A DNA stretch of 64,000 bases. Source: DATFTF01 sp963825175. GTDB taxonomy: Bacteria; Acidobacteriota; Thermoanaerobaculia; UBA5066; Gp7-AA6. A program made the position numbers and the translations under genes. This document shows, one piece after another, positions 33,149 to 42,936 of this stretch. The number at the start of each line of letters is the position of its first letter. Position 1 is the stretch's first letter. The notes under the pieces are model-generated. The model was not told where the DNA came from and did not search any database. It was given only the letters and a program-made list of their open reading frames with translations. Location of the stretch: contig CAWGSA010000003.1 in NCBI GenBank assembly GCA_963825175.1, forward strand, positions 288,465-352,464, read 5' to 3'.

Positions 33149-36100
33149 ATGGCGGTCCGGTTTCCCGCGAGCGGGGCGCTGGGCGGCGGAAGGGGATGGA
33201 GTATGCCTGGTCGCTGGGCTGCGGGTCTTCTGCTCTTCTGGATCGCGGCGGGGTTAGGCGCCCAGGCGCCCCAGCAGCCGGCGGAGACGCTTCCGGGGTT
33301 CAAGTCAGAGAACGTGCTGGAGGCACGTGGGATCGACAACGTGAACCCGTTCTCGGGCGACCCCGGAGTGGTCCTTCCGTTGGGACCGGAATACCCTCTA
33401 TCGGCCGCCTTCAAGTGGCGGATGACGGCGTACTACTCCGTCAAGTTCTGGAACTTCGCGGAACCATGCCTAGGGGATCCGAGCGGTACGACGCGGTTCG
33501 CCTACGTCCAGGGCGATCCGACGCTGGGAGCTGGATGGACGCTGCAGCTGGGCTACGTCGTTCCGACCCCTTTTTCTCAGGCCGGTCCCTGGACGTACTT
33601 CGGTCCGGACGGCGGCAGGCATCCCGTGACGCTCGACACGAGCGGTGTGGGGATCACCCAGGATGGATCGCACCTTCGGATCACGGCGGTCGGCTTTCCC
33701 GCGACGACTTCGTACACGGTCGAGTTCCCGGACGGAACAAAGGAGTACTTCGACCACCGCTTCTCGCCGCCCTCATCGGCGATCGTCTCCCAGCCCGGAG
33801 TCACCCCCCAATACGGCAAGGACTTCAACAACCTGAGCGCCTACCATGAGGCTCCGGCGGACCGCTACGGTTTGAGGCGGGTGGAGGACCGATTCGGAAA
33901 CGACGTTCTCGAGGTCGCGTACGTCGGCGAGCAAGGGCAACCAACGACCGGTCAACCGTGGCAGCCCACGAACATCGTCCTCAATCCGGACGCCAGTCAT
34001 CACGGGCCGACGGTCACTTTGACCTGGAAGCAGACCAGCGGTTCGTCGGTCAAGTGGTGGGTCCTGGACTCGATTCTCTTCCCGGCTTTTGGCTCGCTCC
34101 AGCGCAAGGTGAGCTTCGGGTATCGGCTCGACAGCTTCACGCGGAACCGCTACGACACCTCGCAAGGCGTTCTGAGTACTTCACCCTGTTTTGCGGATGT
34201 CCTTCCGCCAACCGTTCCGGACGGGCCTTTGCTCACGGGCGTGACGTATTCCGACGGGGCCGGCCCGTCCTTCTCCGCGTTCCAGTACGGGTTCGACTAC
34301 GCGTTCGCGCCGGGTACTGGCGAGTTGACCAGGATCACGCTGCCGACGGGCGGGACGATCCAGTACGGTTATGAAACGACGACCGGCGTGGTATGCGACT
34401 TCTTCGGGACGGCCCCTTGCGGTCCGGAAAATCCGTCGACGTCCGGCGCCGCAGGCGGAAACATCGGGAACCACCCGCTCATGGTGTTCCTCGACCACAG
34501 CCTGGCCGTGGGAACGCGCACGGAGTTCGACCCGGTTTCGAACCGGAGCGCGCAGACGAGTTACCAGCGCGTGATGTTGGTGCCCTGTACGAACTCGCAG
34601 TGCGTGGAATTCGACGACTCTCGGCTTTACCGGCGAGTGAGGGTCACTTCGCCGGGCAACGACCTCGAGGGACCGAGCCAGTACATCACGCGGTCGTACT
34701 ACAAGGTGGCTCCGCCTGAGACGATTTCCTACTTCTCGGGTGTGGAAGTCGACCGACGCTACTACGCGGCCGCATCGGACGCGGGAACGCCGGTCCGGAC
34801 GTTGATTCGCTGCTACATCCATGACTCCACCTCGCCGATCTGCGGATATCGCGATGGTAATGGGAATCTCCAGCGATACGACACCACGGACATCGAGCCT
34901 CCGCGCGCCGAGGTGACCTGGTATGGCGCGGTACCGTCCGGCTCGGATGGCGGGTCGTGCTCGGGAACGACGCCTTGCACGTCCTCGAAAAACAGTAATT
35001 ACATCTTCACGCCGGGCCTGCCGTCCGTCCCGATCGGACAATACGGAACCACCGTGGTCCAGAGCACGGTCTCTCAGGCTCCGCCGAACTGGTCGCGAAC
35101 GACGACGACGGCTTGGAGCCCGACCGGCGTGAACGAGTCGACCTATCCGAAGTGGATGCTGGACATGGTGACGTCACGGCTGACATCGGAGTCGCCCTCG
35201 GCCTCTCCTGCATCGGAGACGACGACCTATGACGTGAACCCGGCCAACGGCTTCGTGAATTCCTCGACGGTGTCGGATACGACGTATGGTGGCCGGAAGG
35301 ACTCCCTCACCGCGCACGACGCGCGCTGGGACGCCACAACAGAGGTGCAGGACATCTCCGCAGCGGGGAGCGGAATGCAGGCGGGGTCCTTCACGGACAC
35401 CCGGGCCTTTCAGGACGGGATCCGCAAGATGGGCGGGTTGCTCCTTTCGGACCAGCGCCCTGGCGTGGGCTGGAAGAGCTTCGACGCCGATCGCGACGGC
35501 AACACCGGACTCATCACGTTCTCCCGCGATCCGAATCCCAGCCTCGTGACCGGCTACACGTATGACGCGCTCGGCCGGCTGACCGCCATCACGCCGCCGG
35601 GTCCGGACGCAGCGACCTCGGTCTCCTACATCAGCCCGACCGAGACTCTGGTCACCCGCACGAGCGCCGACGGCAACACCTGGCAGCGGTTCCTATACGA
35701 CGGCCTGGGCCGCCTGCGCCGCGAGATCCGGACGATTCCCGGTGGCCTACTCGGCGGCAACTCGGTGCGCTTTCACGATTACGACACGGCCGGCCACGCG
35801 TCCTTCCTGTCCGAATGGAAGCTCTGCGGCAACGGCTCGGCCGGAGGCGACTGCGAGACGACCACGCCGGCCGGCACGACGAGCTCCAACTTCGACCCCT
35901 TCGGACGGCCCCAGAAGATCAAGAAGGCGGACGGCAACTCCACGGCGATCGACTATTCGGACGGAACGGTCGCCGCCTCTGAGACCTTGAAAAGAGTCTC
36001 CGTCTGCGTCAACGGCACCAACGCGGTGACGCCCGCGAATCCGGGTGGCGCCTGTTCCGGAACTTCCGCAACGACGACAAGCCAGTACGACGCGCTGGGG

Positions 36101-39100
36101 CGCCTGACGAGAGTCACTGAGGCGGACGGCAACGCGACCTCCTACACCTACAGCGTCCTGGACAAGCTCGCCACGGTGACTCAAGGAAGCCAGACGCGGA
36201 TCTTCACCTACGACGCGATGGGACTCCTGCGTTCGGAGACGACGCCGGAGAAGGGGGTCGTGACATACGTTCAGTACGACGCGCTCGGCAACCTGACGAA
36301 GTCCCATGAGCCCAACGGCGTGAACCTGACCAGGGTTTACAGCGCGGCCGGACGCTTAAAAACGCTCTCGTCGGACGAGACGGGCTTGCCGACCTACCTG
36401 ACCAACACCTGGAACGACAACACGCCTGGCGCGTCCCTCGGGCGCCTGACGAGCCGGCAGTCGAAGACCGTGACTTCCAAGGGGTCAGTGACCGCTATGG
36501 AGACGATGGCGTACGACGGAAGCACTGGACGTCTCTCCAGTCGCCAGTTCGACTTCTCGCCCGGCGCCACCGGTCTGGTGACTGCCTGGATGTACAACAA
36601 ACTTGGTCTGCTCGACTCGATGACCAACTCGGCCGCCGGGCAGGAGAAGAGCAGAGTCAAGTACGACTACGTGTCCGGCTTTCCGACGGGGATCTCGGGC
36701 GAGCCTGGACCGGGGATCACGACCGCGCTGGCGTCCAGCGGTCTGTACGCAGCGTACGGGGGTTTCGCGTCGTTCAGTCTGGCAAACGGGACCGGCGTAC
36801 AGATCACTCCTGACGTCTTGCCGAGGCCCAAGCGAATCACGGTCGGGGCCTGGGACAGCGGGAGCTACAGCTACGACGCGGCCGGCAACGTGTTGAAGAC
36901 CGACACTGGTCATACGGGCTCGACTTCCACGTACGCCTACGACCTTCTCTCGCGACTCTCGCGGGCGACCGTTGGGGGACAGCCCCTCCAGAACTTCGTC
37001 TACGACCGCTACGGCAACCTGGCGTCGAAGGGAGCCCAGTCCTTCACGGTCGACACGGTAAGAAACCGCATCTGCGATCCCGCGTTCTTCGTGAACTCCA
37101 CCTGCACTTACCCCGCCGGATCGATCGTGGCCTACGACAACCTGGGCAATCTCACCCGTTGGGGCTCGACGACCCAGCAGTATTTCTACGACACCTTGTC
37201 CCGGCAGACTGACTACAGCAACGGCTCGACTCAGGAGAGTTATCTCTACGACGGTTCGGGAGAGCGCGTGGCCAGGAGCGGATCCCTTCCGGCCCCGCCC
37301 AACCTGGTGATCCTGACGCAGGGTCCGTTTGCGATGTGCCAGCAGAGCACGCCGACGTTGACGATTCAGTTCCAGGCTTCCGGCGGCTCGCCCTTTCCCG
37401 CGCCGCAGTCGTACAACTGGTCGATCGCAGGCGTGAGCCCATCCACGCTCCCGAGCTGGCTGACGCTCGACGCGACCGGCCAGCTGACCGCGACGCCTCC
37501 GGCGACGACGACCGGTTCCTTCGTCTTCCAGGTCACGGCGACCGATTCCCTGGGCGTGCAATCAGCGGGCACTTTCACGCTGAACGTCGGGACGTGTCCA
37601 CCCTACTGGATTGCCGAGCCGGCCGACGCGATCGTGTGTCCCGGAGACATTTTCGACGAGGGGATCCGCGCGCGGGACGCGAGCGCTCCGCTCGGCGGAC
37701 CCGACAACGTGACTTACCAGTGGCAGAGACTCAGCCCCGACGGCGTGACCTGGATTCCTCTGGCAAGCGTGCCCGGCTATCCCTGGGAGCTGCGCGACGA
37801 TCCCCCGGCAACGGTGAACTATTACCGAGCCATCGCGACCTCCGTCAGCAACGGCAGCAGCATTACGAGTCGGATCGCCATGGTCCGTGTCACCGCGGCG
37901 ATCGAGATCACGTTCCTGAACCCGGCGACCGCCATCTGCCCCGGCCAGGGGCTGAATCTGGCCGAATTCATCGCGGCCCTGGGCGGAAACCTGACGATCA
38001 CGTGGCAACAGCAGAATGCCGACGGGTCGTGGTCGGACATGAACACCGATCTGGTATCCCCGACGCAGACGACCGTCTATCGCGCCAAGCTCACGAGTCC
38101 GTGCGTGGCTCAGCCGGTCTATTCGAGCTCGATCACGATTTCGGTTCAGCCCAATCCGGCCGTGACTCAGGTCCCGCCGTCGCAGAACGTCTGCGCGGGG
38201 TCGGCAATCACGATGACAGCGACGGCGAATACCCCCAGTTACTTCACGTGGTCGCACTACGACGGCTCGAAGTGGGTCAACGACCGGGTGACGAGCGGTC
38301 AGGTGGCGACCGACTCCTGCACCGTGACGCCGGCGCAAACGGCGCTCTATCGGATCACGGTATCCGCGTACTGCGGTGTGGGGACGGCCAACTTCACGTT
38401 GACGAGGGTGACAGCACCGACCATCTCCGGGATCGCGCCGAGTCTCAACATCTGCCCGCCTCAGGCCGTCACCTACTCGGGCACGGTCTCGGGGGCCACG
38501 TCCATGCAGTGGCAGCAGTCTTTGGATGGAATCAACTGGTCCAATATCCCTGGCGCGGCCTCGGCGGCCTACACCACTCCGGTCCTCGCGAATATCACAT
38601 CGAGCCAGGTTACCTATCGGTACCGTCTCGCCGCGACGAACTCCTGCGGGACGACGTACGCAACCTCCGTGGTGACGGTTCAGCCACAGCCCTCGGCGTC
38701 GATCACAGGGACGGCCTGCTCGGTTTCTTCCGGACAGAGCTCGACCTTGACCTGCCACACGTCGGCGCTGAACCCCCAGTACTCCTGGTCGCCGGGCGGG
38801 CAGACCACGCCCTCAATCACCGTCTCGCCGACATCCACCACGACCTACACCTGCTACGTCCGAGAAGGGACCACGAGCTGCACCTCCGTGTTGGCCAGTT
38901 ACGTCGTGACGGTCGGCTCTCAGGTCAACGCGCCGGTCATCACGGCCAACCCGGTGAGCCAGACCGTCTGCAGCGGCTCTTCCAGCGCGACGCTTTCGGG
39001 CGCGGCCTCGGGGACCAACGTCCTCTACCAGTGGCAGAAGCAGAACGCCGACTCGAGCTGGTCCAACGTCTCCGGAGCGACCTCGGCGACCTGGGTGGCT

Positions 39101-42013
39101 CCGGCATCCAACGCGACCTACCGACTCTCGGCTTCCAACTCCTGCGGCACGGTCTATAGCACGGCGGCGACGGTGACGGTGGACACGAGCAAGGTGGCCG
39201 CCGCGATCACCGTACAGCCGCAGTCGACGGAGTACTGCTCCGGCTCCTCGGCGACCCTGTCGGTCACGGCGACAGGGTCGACTCTCTCTTACCGCTGGGA
39301 GTCCTCCACCGATCGGAGCTTCTGGACCATCCTCGGCGGCAACGTCTCGACGCTGACCGTCTCGCCCGCTTCGACGACGTACTACCGGGTCACGGTCTCG
39401 AACGCCTGCAACTCCGTCGTCAGCAACGTCGTCTCGGTGACTCCGGCCTTTCCGGTCACCATCACGACCCAGCCGGTGGGCGGGAGCTTCTGCCCGCCGA
39501 GCCATCAGCTCTTTGTCACCGCGCGCAACGGCACGCTGACCTACCAGTGGCAGTTCTGGAACGGAAACGCGTGGACCAATATCGCCGGAGCGACGGCCAA
39601 CGCCTACATGGCGACGTCAACAGGCGTCTATCGGGTCATCGTGACGGACGTCTGCGGCTCGATGACGAGCAATCAGGCCTCGGTCAGCTTCTATCCGGCG
39701 GTGGGGCAGCCCACGATCGCTGGGGACAGCCTCATCTATCCGGGCCAGTCCGCGCACGTCTCTGTGTCGAATCAGCGGTTCGATTGGACTGCCGCATACT
39801 GGTCCGACGGCGGTGTCGGGTTCGATCGGTACGTCTCGCCTGCGGTCACGACGACCTATCAGGTGTACGTGATCGGCGCGAACTCCTGCGCCTCGCCGAT
39901 GTCGGCGCCGTTCACCGTGACCGTCTCGGGGACGCAGGGCGCCTTCTTCGGCGGGTACCAGAGCGGGGGCAGCACGAGCGGGCAGGCGCCCTCACAGGCG
40001 GCCGCGGCGACGCCGGCCGGGACGATCATCCTCTCCCACGCCGCGCCGGATGGGAGGTCGGACAAGGTCCTGTCCGTCGCTCGGGCGCACAGCGACCGCA
40101 TTCTGGCCGGGGACTGGAACGGCGACGGCGTAGGTTCGCTCGGCTTCTACGACGGGTCGACCGGCCGGTTCGAGCTCTGGGACGGCGATCCGAAGGGCGC
40201 GCCGGACTACCGATTCGTCTTCGGGCCTCCCGGCCCCTGGCAGCCGCTCGCCGGAGACTGGAACGGTGACGGAGTCGACACGGTCGGCCTCTTCGATCCG
40301 CTGACGGGACGGGTCTGGCTGAAGAACGCGAACAGCGCCGGCTCTCCCGACGTGACCTACGTCATCCGGCTGCCTTTCAAGAACGGCCTCGCCGTGGCCG
40401 GTGACTGGACGGGCAAGGGCTTCGATACCCTGGGCGTCTACGACCCGAAGGAATCGGTCTTCTACCTCTTCGACGGGCACAAGGCCGGCAAGCCCGATCA
40501 CGCCGTCGCGTTCGGGCCGCGTGCGAGCGGTGCACTGCCTCTGTCCGGGGACTGGGACGCGGAGGGACTCTCGGCCATCGGCCTCTACGACGGCGCGAGC
40601 GGGAAGATCTATCTGAGAAAGACCCTGGAGTCCGGCCCGCCCGAGGCCACGCAGACCTTCGCGCCGGGACTCGACCAGGTCTTCGCCGGACGCTGGAACG
40701 CGCAGAAACACGCGCCCGGGCCGCGCGCCCGAAAGGCGCTCTTATCGCCGACCGGACCGTCCAACGACACCGATCCTCCACCGGAGAACAACCAGAAGAT
40801 CTCGGCGACCGCCTGGCCGCCGCCAGGATGGCTCGGCAGATCGCACTGGGGCGGGGGAGACTCAGATGAGAACGACGAGGTCTTCGGGACGAACTCGGTG
40901 TCGCGGCCCGAATCTCTCGCCACGGCCTCGACCTGGTTCTACACGATCCGCGACGAATCCAACCGCCCCTCGATCGAGTACCACCTCGACCAGGCCGGCA
41001 ACGTCATCACCGACCGCATCTACGCCTACCTCGGCAACACCCTCGTCGCGACCTACGAGGCCGGCAACAACGCCCCCGGCTGGGTCTACTACGGCACCGA
41101 CCATCTCGGGTCCATCCGGCTCGTTATGTCCGGGACGAACTGCACCCAGACGTTCCAGCCCTTCGGGGAGCCTGCCGGCTCGACTTGCTCAACCGGCGGT
41201 GCACTCAAGTTTGCCGGGATGGAACGTGATGCGACCTCTGCAAACGATTACGACCATTCCCGATATAACTCCAGCTTTCAGGGCCGATTCCTCAGCCCGG
41301 ATACGCTACAAGGAGATCCGGACGATCCGCAGTCCTGGAACAGATATGGCTATGTTAGGAATAACCCGCTTGCTCTCATTGACCCCAATGGCCTTTCACC
41401 TCTCACGAGCTTCTACAGGACAGTCAGCCAGGTATTCGATCAGATCGCCAGCATCGCTGAGGTCTTTGCCGAGTCGGACAAGGGAGAGCCGGATGCCAAC
41501 CTTTTTGATTCCGTCGCAGCCGGCGGGAGGCTGGCGTCTAAGACCTTTTCCTTGGGAAACCAAACCGGCGAAGCAATTGGAGCTGGTGGCGATTCATACG
41601 ATGTCGGCAATGCTCTTGCGGCCGATCTAATGACAGCTAGCCAAGCTACGCTAGCTATGGCTAGCGCAGCCCAAGTTGGGCTCGAGGTCTCCACTGCGGT
41701 CCGTGCGCCAGTTATCACGGAACCGTACGTGCGTCCATCCGGAGCGACGACTGCGGAGCAGCGGGCCGCGGCCAGGGCAGGGGCAAGCCAGCCCTGCCCG
41801 GATTGTGGCCGCGTGGGAGGCGCACGCGTCGCGGACCATTACAAGGAGCCCCTGGTAAAGGAGTATTATCGAACCGGAAAGATCGACACAAAACGAATGC
41901 GCGACCCGAGTTCGACGCGATCACAATGTATCGACTGCGCACGACGTCAAGGGGGAGAACTGAGCGCTTTCTCAAAGGCGAAGAAGAAGGAGCTGGGTCT
42001 TGACCCGAAATGA
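33149..42013 (+). CDS. Giant RHS/YD-repeat polymorphic toxin with inserted Ig-like and propeller-like blocks
   Basis: A 2,954-residue exported protein. Signal peptide about 19-40 (the second ATG, MPGRWAAG, may be the true start). N-terminal beta-rich region to about 780. YD repeats about 800-1377 (YDALGRLTAITPPG, YDGLGRLRREIRT, YDLLSRLSRATVGG). Then an insertion of about 1,200 residues: a cadherin/He_PIG-like domain, nine Ig-like domains (CSGSSATLSVTATG, YQWQ patterns) and five repeats of AGDWNGDGVDTVGLFDP type (about 2,315-2,520). The RHS core resumes at WFYTIRDESNRPSIEYHL (2,596), with GWVYYGTDHLGSIR, GRFLSPD, PQSWNRYGYVRNNP. The tip toxin ends CPDCG, VADHYKEPL, SQCIDCARRQGG: a Cys4/DH HNH-like nuclease. 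The immunity gene overlaps its 3' end by 14 bp. Confidence 0.88.
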   Translation: MAVRFPASGALGGGRGWSMPGRWAAGLLLFWIAAGLGAQAPQQPAETLPGFKSENVLEARGIDNVNPFSGDPGVVLPLGPEYPLSAAFKWRMTAYYSVKFWNFAEPCLGDPSGTTRFAYVQGDPTLGAGWTLQLGYVVPTPFSQAGPWTYFGPDGGRHPVTLDTSGVGITQDGSHLRITAVGFPATTSYTVEFPDGTKEYFDHRFSPPSSAIVSQPGVTPQYGKDFNNLSAYHEAPADRYGLRRVEDRFGNDVLEVAYVGEQGQPTTGQPWQPTNIVLNPDASHHGPTVTLTWKQTSGSSVKWWVLDSILFPAFGSLQRKVSFGYRLDSFTRNRYDTSQGVLSTSPCFADVLPPTVPDGPLLTGVTYSDGAGPSFSAFQYGFDYAFAPGTGELTRITLPTGGTIQYGYETTTGVVCDFFGTAPCGPENPSTSGAAGGNIGNHPLMVFLDHSLAVGTRTEFDPVSNRSAQTSYQRVMLVPCTNSQCVEFDDSRLYRRVRVTSPGNDLEGPSQYITRSYYKVAPPETISYFSGVEVDRRYYAAASDAGTPVRTLIRCYIHDSTSPICGYRDGNGNLQRYDTTDIEPPRAEVTWYGAVPSGSDGGSCSGTTPCTSSKNSNYIFTPGLPSVPIGQYGTTVVQSTVSQAPPNWSRTTTTAWSPTGVNESTYPKWMLDMVTSRLTSESPSASPASETTTYDVNPANGFVNSSTVSDTTYGGRKDSLTAHDARWDATTEVQDISAAGSGMQAGSFTDTRAFQDGIRKMGGLLLSDQRPGVGWKSFDADRDGNTGLITFSRDPNPSLVTGYTYDALGRLTAITPPGPDAATSVSYISPTETLVTRTSADGNTWQRFLYDGLGRLRREIRTIPGGLLGGNSVRFHDYDTAGHASFLSEWKLCGNGSAGGDCETTTPAGTTSSNFDPFGRPQKIKKADGNSTAIDYSDGTVAASETLKRVSVCVNGTNAVTPANPGGACSGTSATTTSQYDALGRLTRVTEADGNATSYTYSVLDKLATVTQGSQTRIFTYDAMGLLRSETTPEKGVVTYVQYDALGNLTKSHEPNGVNLTRVYSAAGRLKTLSSDETGLPTYLTNTWNDNTPGASLGRLTSRQSKTVTSKGSVTAMETMAYDGSTGRLSSRQFDFSPGATGLVTAWMYNKLGLLDSMTNSAAGQEKSRVKYDYVSGFPTGISGEPGPGITTALASSGLYAAYGGFASFSLANGTGVQITPDVLPRPKRITVGAWDSGSYSYDAAGNVLKTDTGHTGSTSTYAYDLLSRLSRATVGGQPLQNFVYDRYGNLASKGAQSFTVDTVRNRICDPAFFVNSTCTYPAGSIVAYDNLGNLTRWGSTTQQYFYDTLSRQTDYSNGSTQESYLYDGSGERVARSGSLPAPPNLVILTQGPFAMCQQSTPTLTIQFQASGGSPFPAPQSYNWSIAGVSPSTLPSWLTLDATGQLTATPPATTTGSFVFQVTATDSLGVQSAGTFTLNVGTCPPYWIAEPADAIVCPGDIFDEGIRARDASAPLGGPDNVTYQWQRLSPDGVTWIPLASVPGYPWELRDDPPATVNYYRAIATSVSNGSSITSRIAMVRVTAAIEITFLNPATAICPGQGLNLAEFIAALGGNLTITWQQQNADGSWSDMNTDLVSPTQTTVYRAKLTSPCVAQPVYSSSITISVQPNPAVTQVPPSQNVCAGSAITMTATANTPSYFTWSHYDGSKWVNDRVTSGQVATDSCTVTPAQTALYRITVSAYCGVGTANFTLTRVTAPTISGIAPSLNICPPQAVTYSGTVSGATSMQWQQSLDGINWSNIPGAASAAYTTPVLANITSSQVTYRYRLAATNSCGTTYATSVVTVQPQPSASITGTACSVSSGQSSTLTCHTSALNPQYSWSPGGQTTPSITVSPTSTTTYTCYVREGTTSCTSVLASYVVTVGSQVNAPVITANPVSQTVCSGSSSATLSGAASGTNVLYQWQKQNADSSWSNVSGATSATWVAPASNATYRLSASNSCGTVYSTAATVTVDTSKVAAAITVQPQSTEYCSGSSATLSVTATGSTLSYRWESSTDRSFWTILGGNVSTLTVSPASTTYYRVTVSNACNSVVSNVVSVTPAFPVTITTQPVGGSFCPPSHQLFVTARNGTLTYQWQFWNGNAWTNIAGATANAYMATSTGVYRVIVTDVCGSMTSNQASVSFYPAVGQPTIAGDSLIYPGQSAHVSVSNQRFDWTAAYWSDGGVGFDRYVSPAVTTTYQVYVIGANSCASPMSAPFTVTVSGTQGAFFGGYQSGGSTSGQAPSQAAAATPAGTIILSHAAPDGRSDKVLSVARAHSDRILAGDWNGDGVGSLGFYDGSTGRFELWDGDPKGAPDYRFVFGPPGPWQPLAGDWNGDGVDTVGLFDPLTGRVWLKNANSAGSPDVTYVIRLPFKNGLAVAGDWTGKGFDTLGVYDPKESVFYLFDGHKAGKPDHAVAFGPRASGALPLSGDWDAEGLSAIGLYDGASGKIYLRKTLESGPPEATQTFAPGLDQVFAGRWNAQKHAPGPRARKALLSPTGPSNDTDPPPENNQKISATAWPPPGWLGRSHWGGGDSDENDEVFGTNSVSRPESLATASTWFYTIRDESNRPSIEYHLDQAGNVITDRIYAYLGNTLVATYEAGNNAPGWVYYGTDHLGSIRLVMSGTNCTQTFQPFGEPAGSTCSTGGALKFAGMERDATSANDYDHSRYNSSFQGRFLSPDTLQGDPDDPQSWNRYGYVRNNPLALIDPNGLSPLTSFYRTVSQVFDQIASIAEVFAESDKGEPDANLFDSVAAGGRLASKTFSLGNQTGEAIGAGGDSYDVGNALAADLMTASQATLAMASAAQVGLEVSTAVRAPVITEPYVRPSGATTAEQRAAARAGASQPCPDCGRVGGARVADHYKEPLVKEYYRTGKIDTKRMRDPSSTRSQCIDCARRQGGELSAFSKAKKKELGLDPK

Positions 42014-42383
42014 CCGCGCCAGCGGTGCCGTCAACGACGTAGCCATGCGGCGGGCACAACAGGAGATATGCCGTCGATTTGGGTCTATGTTCGTGGCATC
42101 ACCTGAGGGTTCGCGGGCCGATGTGGCAGAAAATGTCGGGACTGGTTTACAGCCTCTGAATGGACTGCGCCATCCGGTGGACGGGAACAGGACGGGCTGG
42201 TTCATTTGGGCGGGCAAGGACTTAAGTAGGGATCCAGACTTTTTTAAGTCCATACACGTGTCCCATCTCGCGGATCGATCTCCAGTTCTTTTGCCCTACC
42301 TCGGTTTGGCCCCTGGCTGGCGCTTCTTGGTTGCGGTGGGTTATGAAGATGTCTGGTACGATGGCACTCTGCTCAACATTTGA
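42000..42383 (+). CDS. Imm33 (DUF2185)-like immunity protein of the giant RHS toxin
   Basis: A 127-residue soluble protein. LRHPVDGNRTGWFIWAGKDL, SHLADRSPVLLPYLGLAPGW and VAVGYEDVWYD form the DUF2185/Imm33 pattern shared with the immunity protein of the mini-RHS toxin. The TTG start lies inside the toxin's last codons, eight bases after AAGGAG, so translation is coupled to the toxin. An ATG 15 codons later is the alternative. Composition is clearly more A/T-rich than the RHS body, as expected of exchanged tip-immunity cassettes. Confidence 0.75.
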   Translation: MTRNDRASGAVNDVAMRRAQQEICRRFGSMFVASPEGSRADVAENVGTGLQPLNGLRHPVDGNRTGWFIWAGKDLSRDPDFFKSIHVSHLADRSPVLLPYLGLAPGWRFLVAVGYEDVWYDGTLLNI

Positions 42384-42936
42384 GCCAGCCTCCGGACAGA
42401 GAATCCTGCGGCCTGGATCTACCCCGGATCTATGGACAGTTTCGGTTGGGGATTCCATTCAGAGCACCGGTCGGGGTTGGGGGCGAAGGCCCACCCAGAG
42501 CTCCGGTCTGGATTTCGTTCGGGCACGTGCGGCGTTCGACGTCTATGACCGCTAGTGCCCGGCACCGTCCGGGTGGAGCGTGCGGGCGTATCGAGAGGCG
42601 GCCGAGGGTCGCTTCTAGGTGCCGCGTAGAACCCCAATCGCCGGCTCGCGTTTCAACCTCCTGACACAGGCGGGCCGCGGTCTGACGATCCCGTCTCTCA
42701 GTCGAGTTCTGGGCGGTCGTGGTGGGCCATCCGTGGATCTACATCCCCGATGGCGGTACGCTGCGGCGTGATCCGTCCTGGGATTCCAACGGCGCGGGCG
42801 TCGGCTTCGGGAGATTCGTCGATCAATAGCGCCCGCTTTCGCTCCCCAGAGCCGATGTTTGGGTTGCGCACAATAAGCAATTCCACATAGACTGTCCCGG
42901 CTTCATACACAGTCTCTAACTTCATTGGAGGAACAA
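42384..42936. other. Gene-poor stretch with possible coding relics
   Basis: No intact gene is supported. On the plus strand, a frame ending at a TAG near 42830 reads SVEFWAVVVGHPWIYIPDGG and DSNGAGVGFGRFVDQ, which looks protein-like but has no start. On the minus strand a 75-codon frame opens MKLETVYEAGTVYVELLIVR. The two overlap, so at most one is real. Either could be a decayed immunity or tip fragment. Confidence 0.4.

Noticed and set aside
34181..35041. Long minus-strand frames opposite the giant RHS gene and most other large genes
   Set aside because: Antisense shadows caused by high G+C codon bias; no domains recognised.
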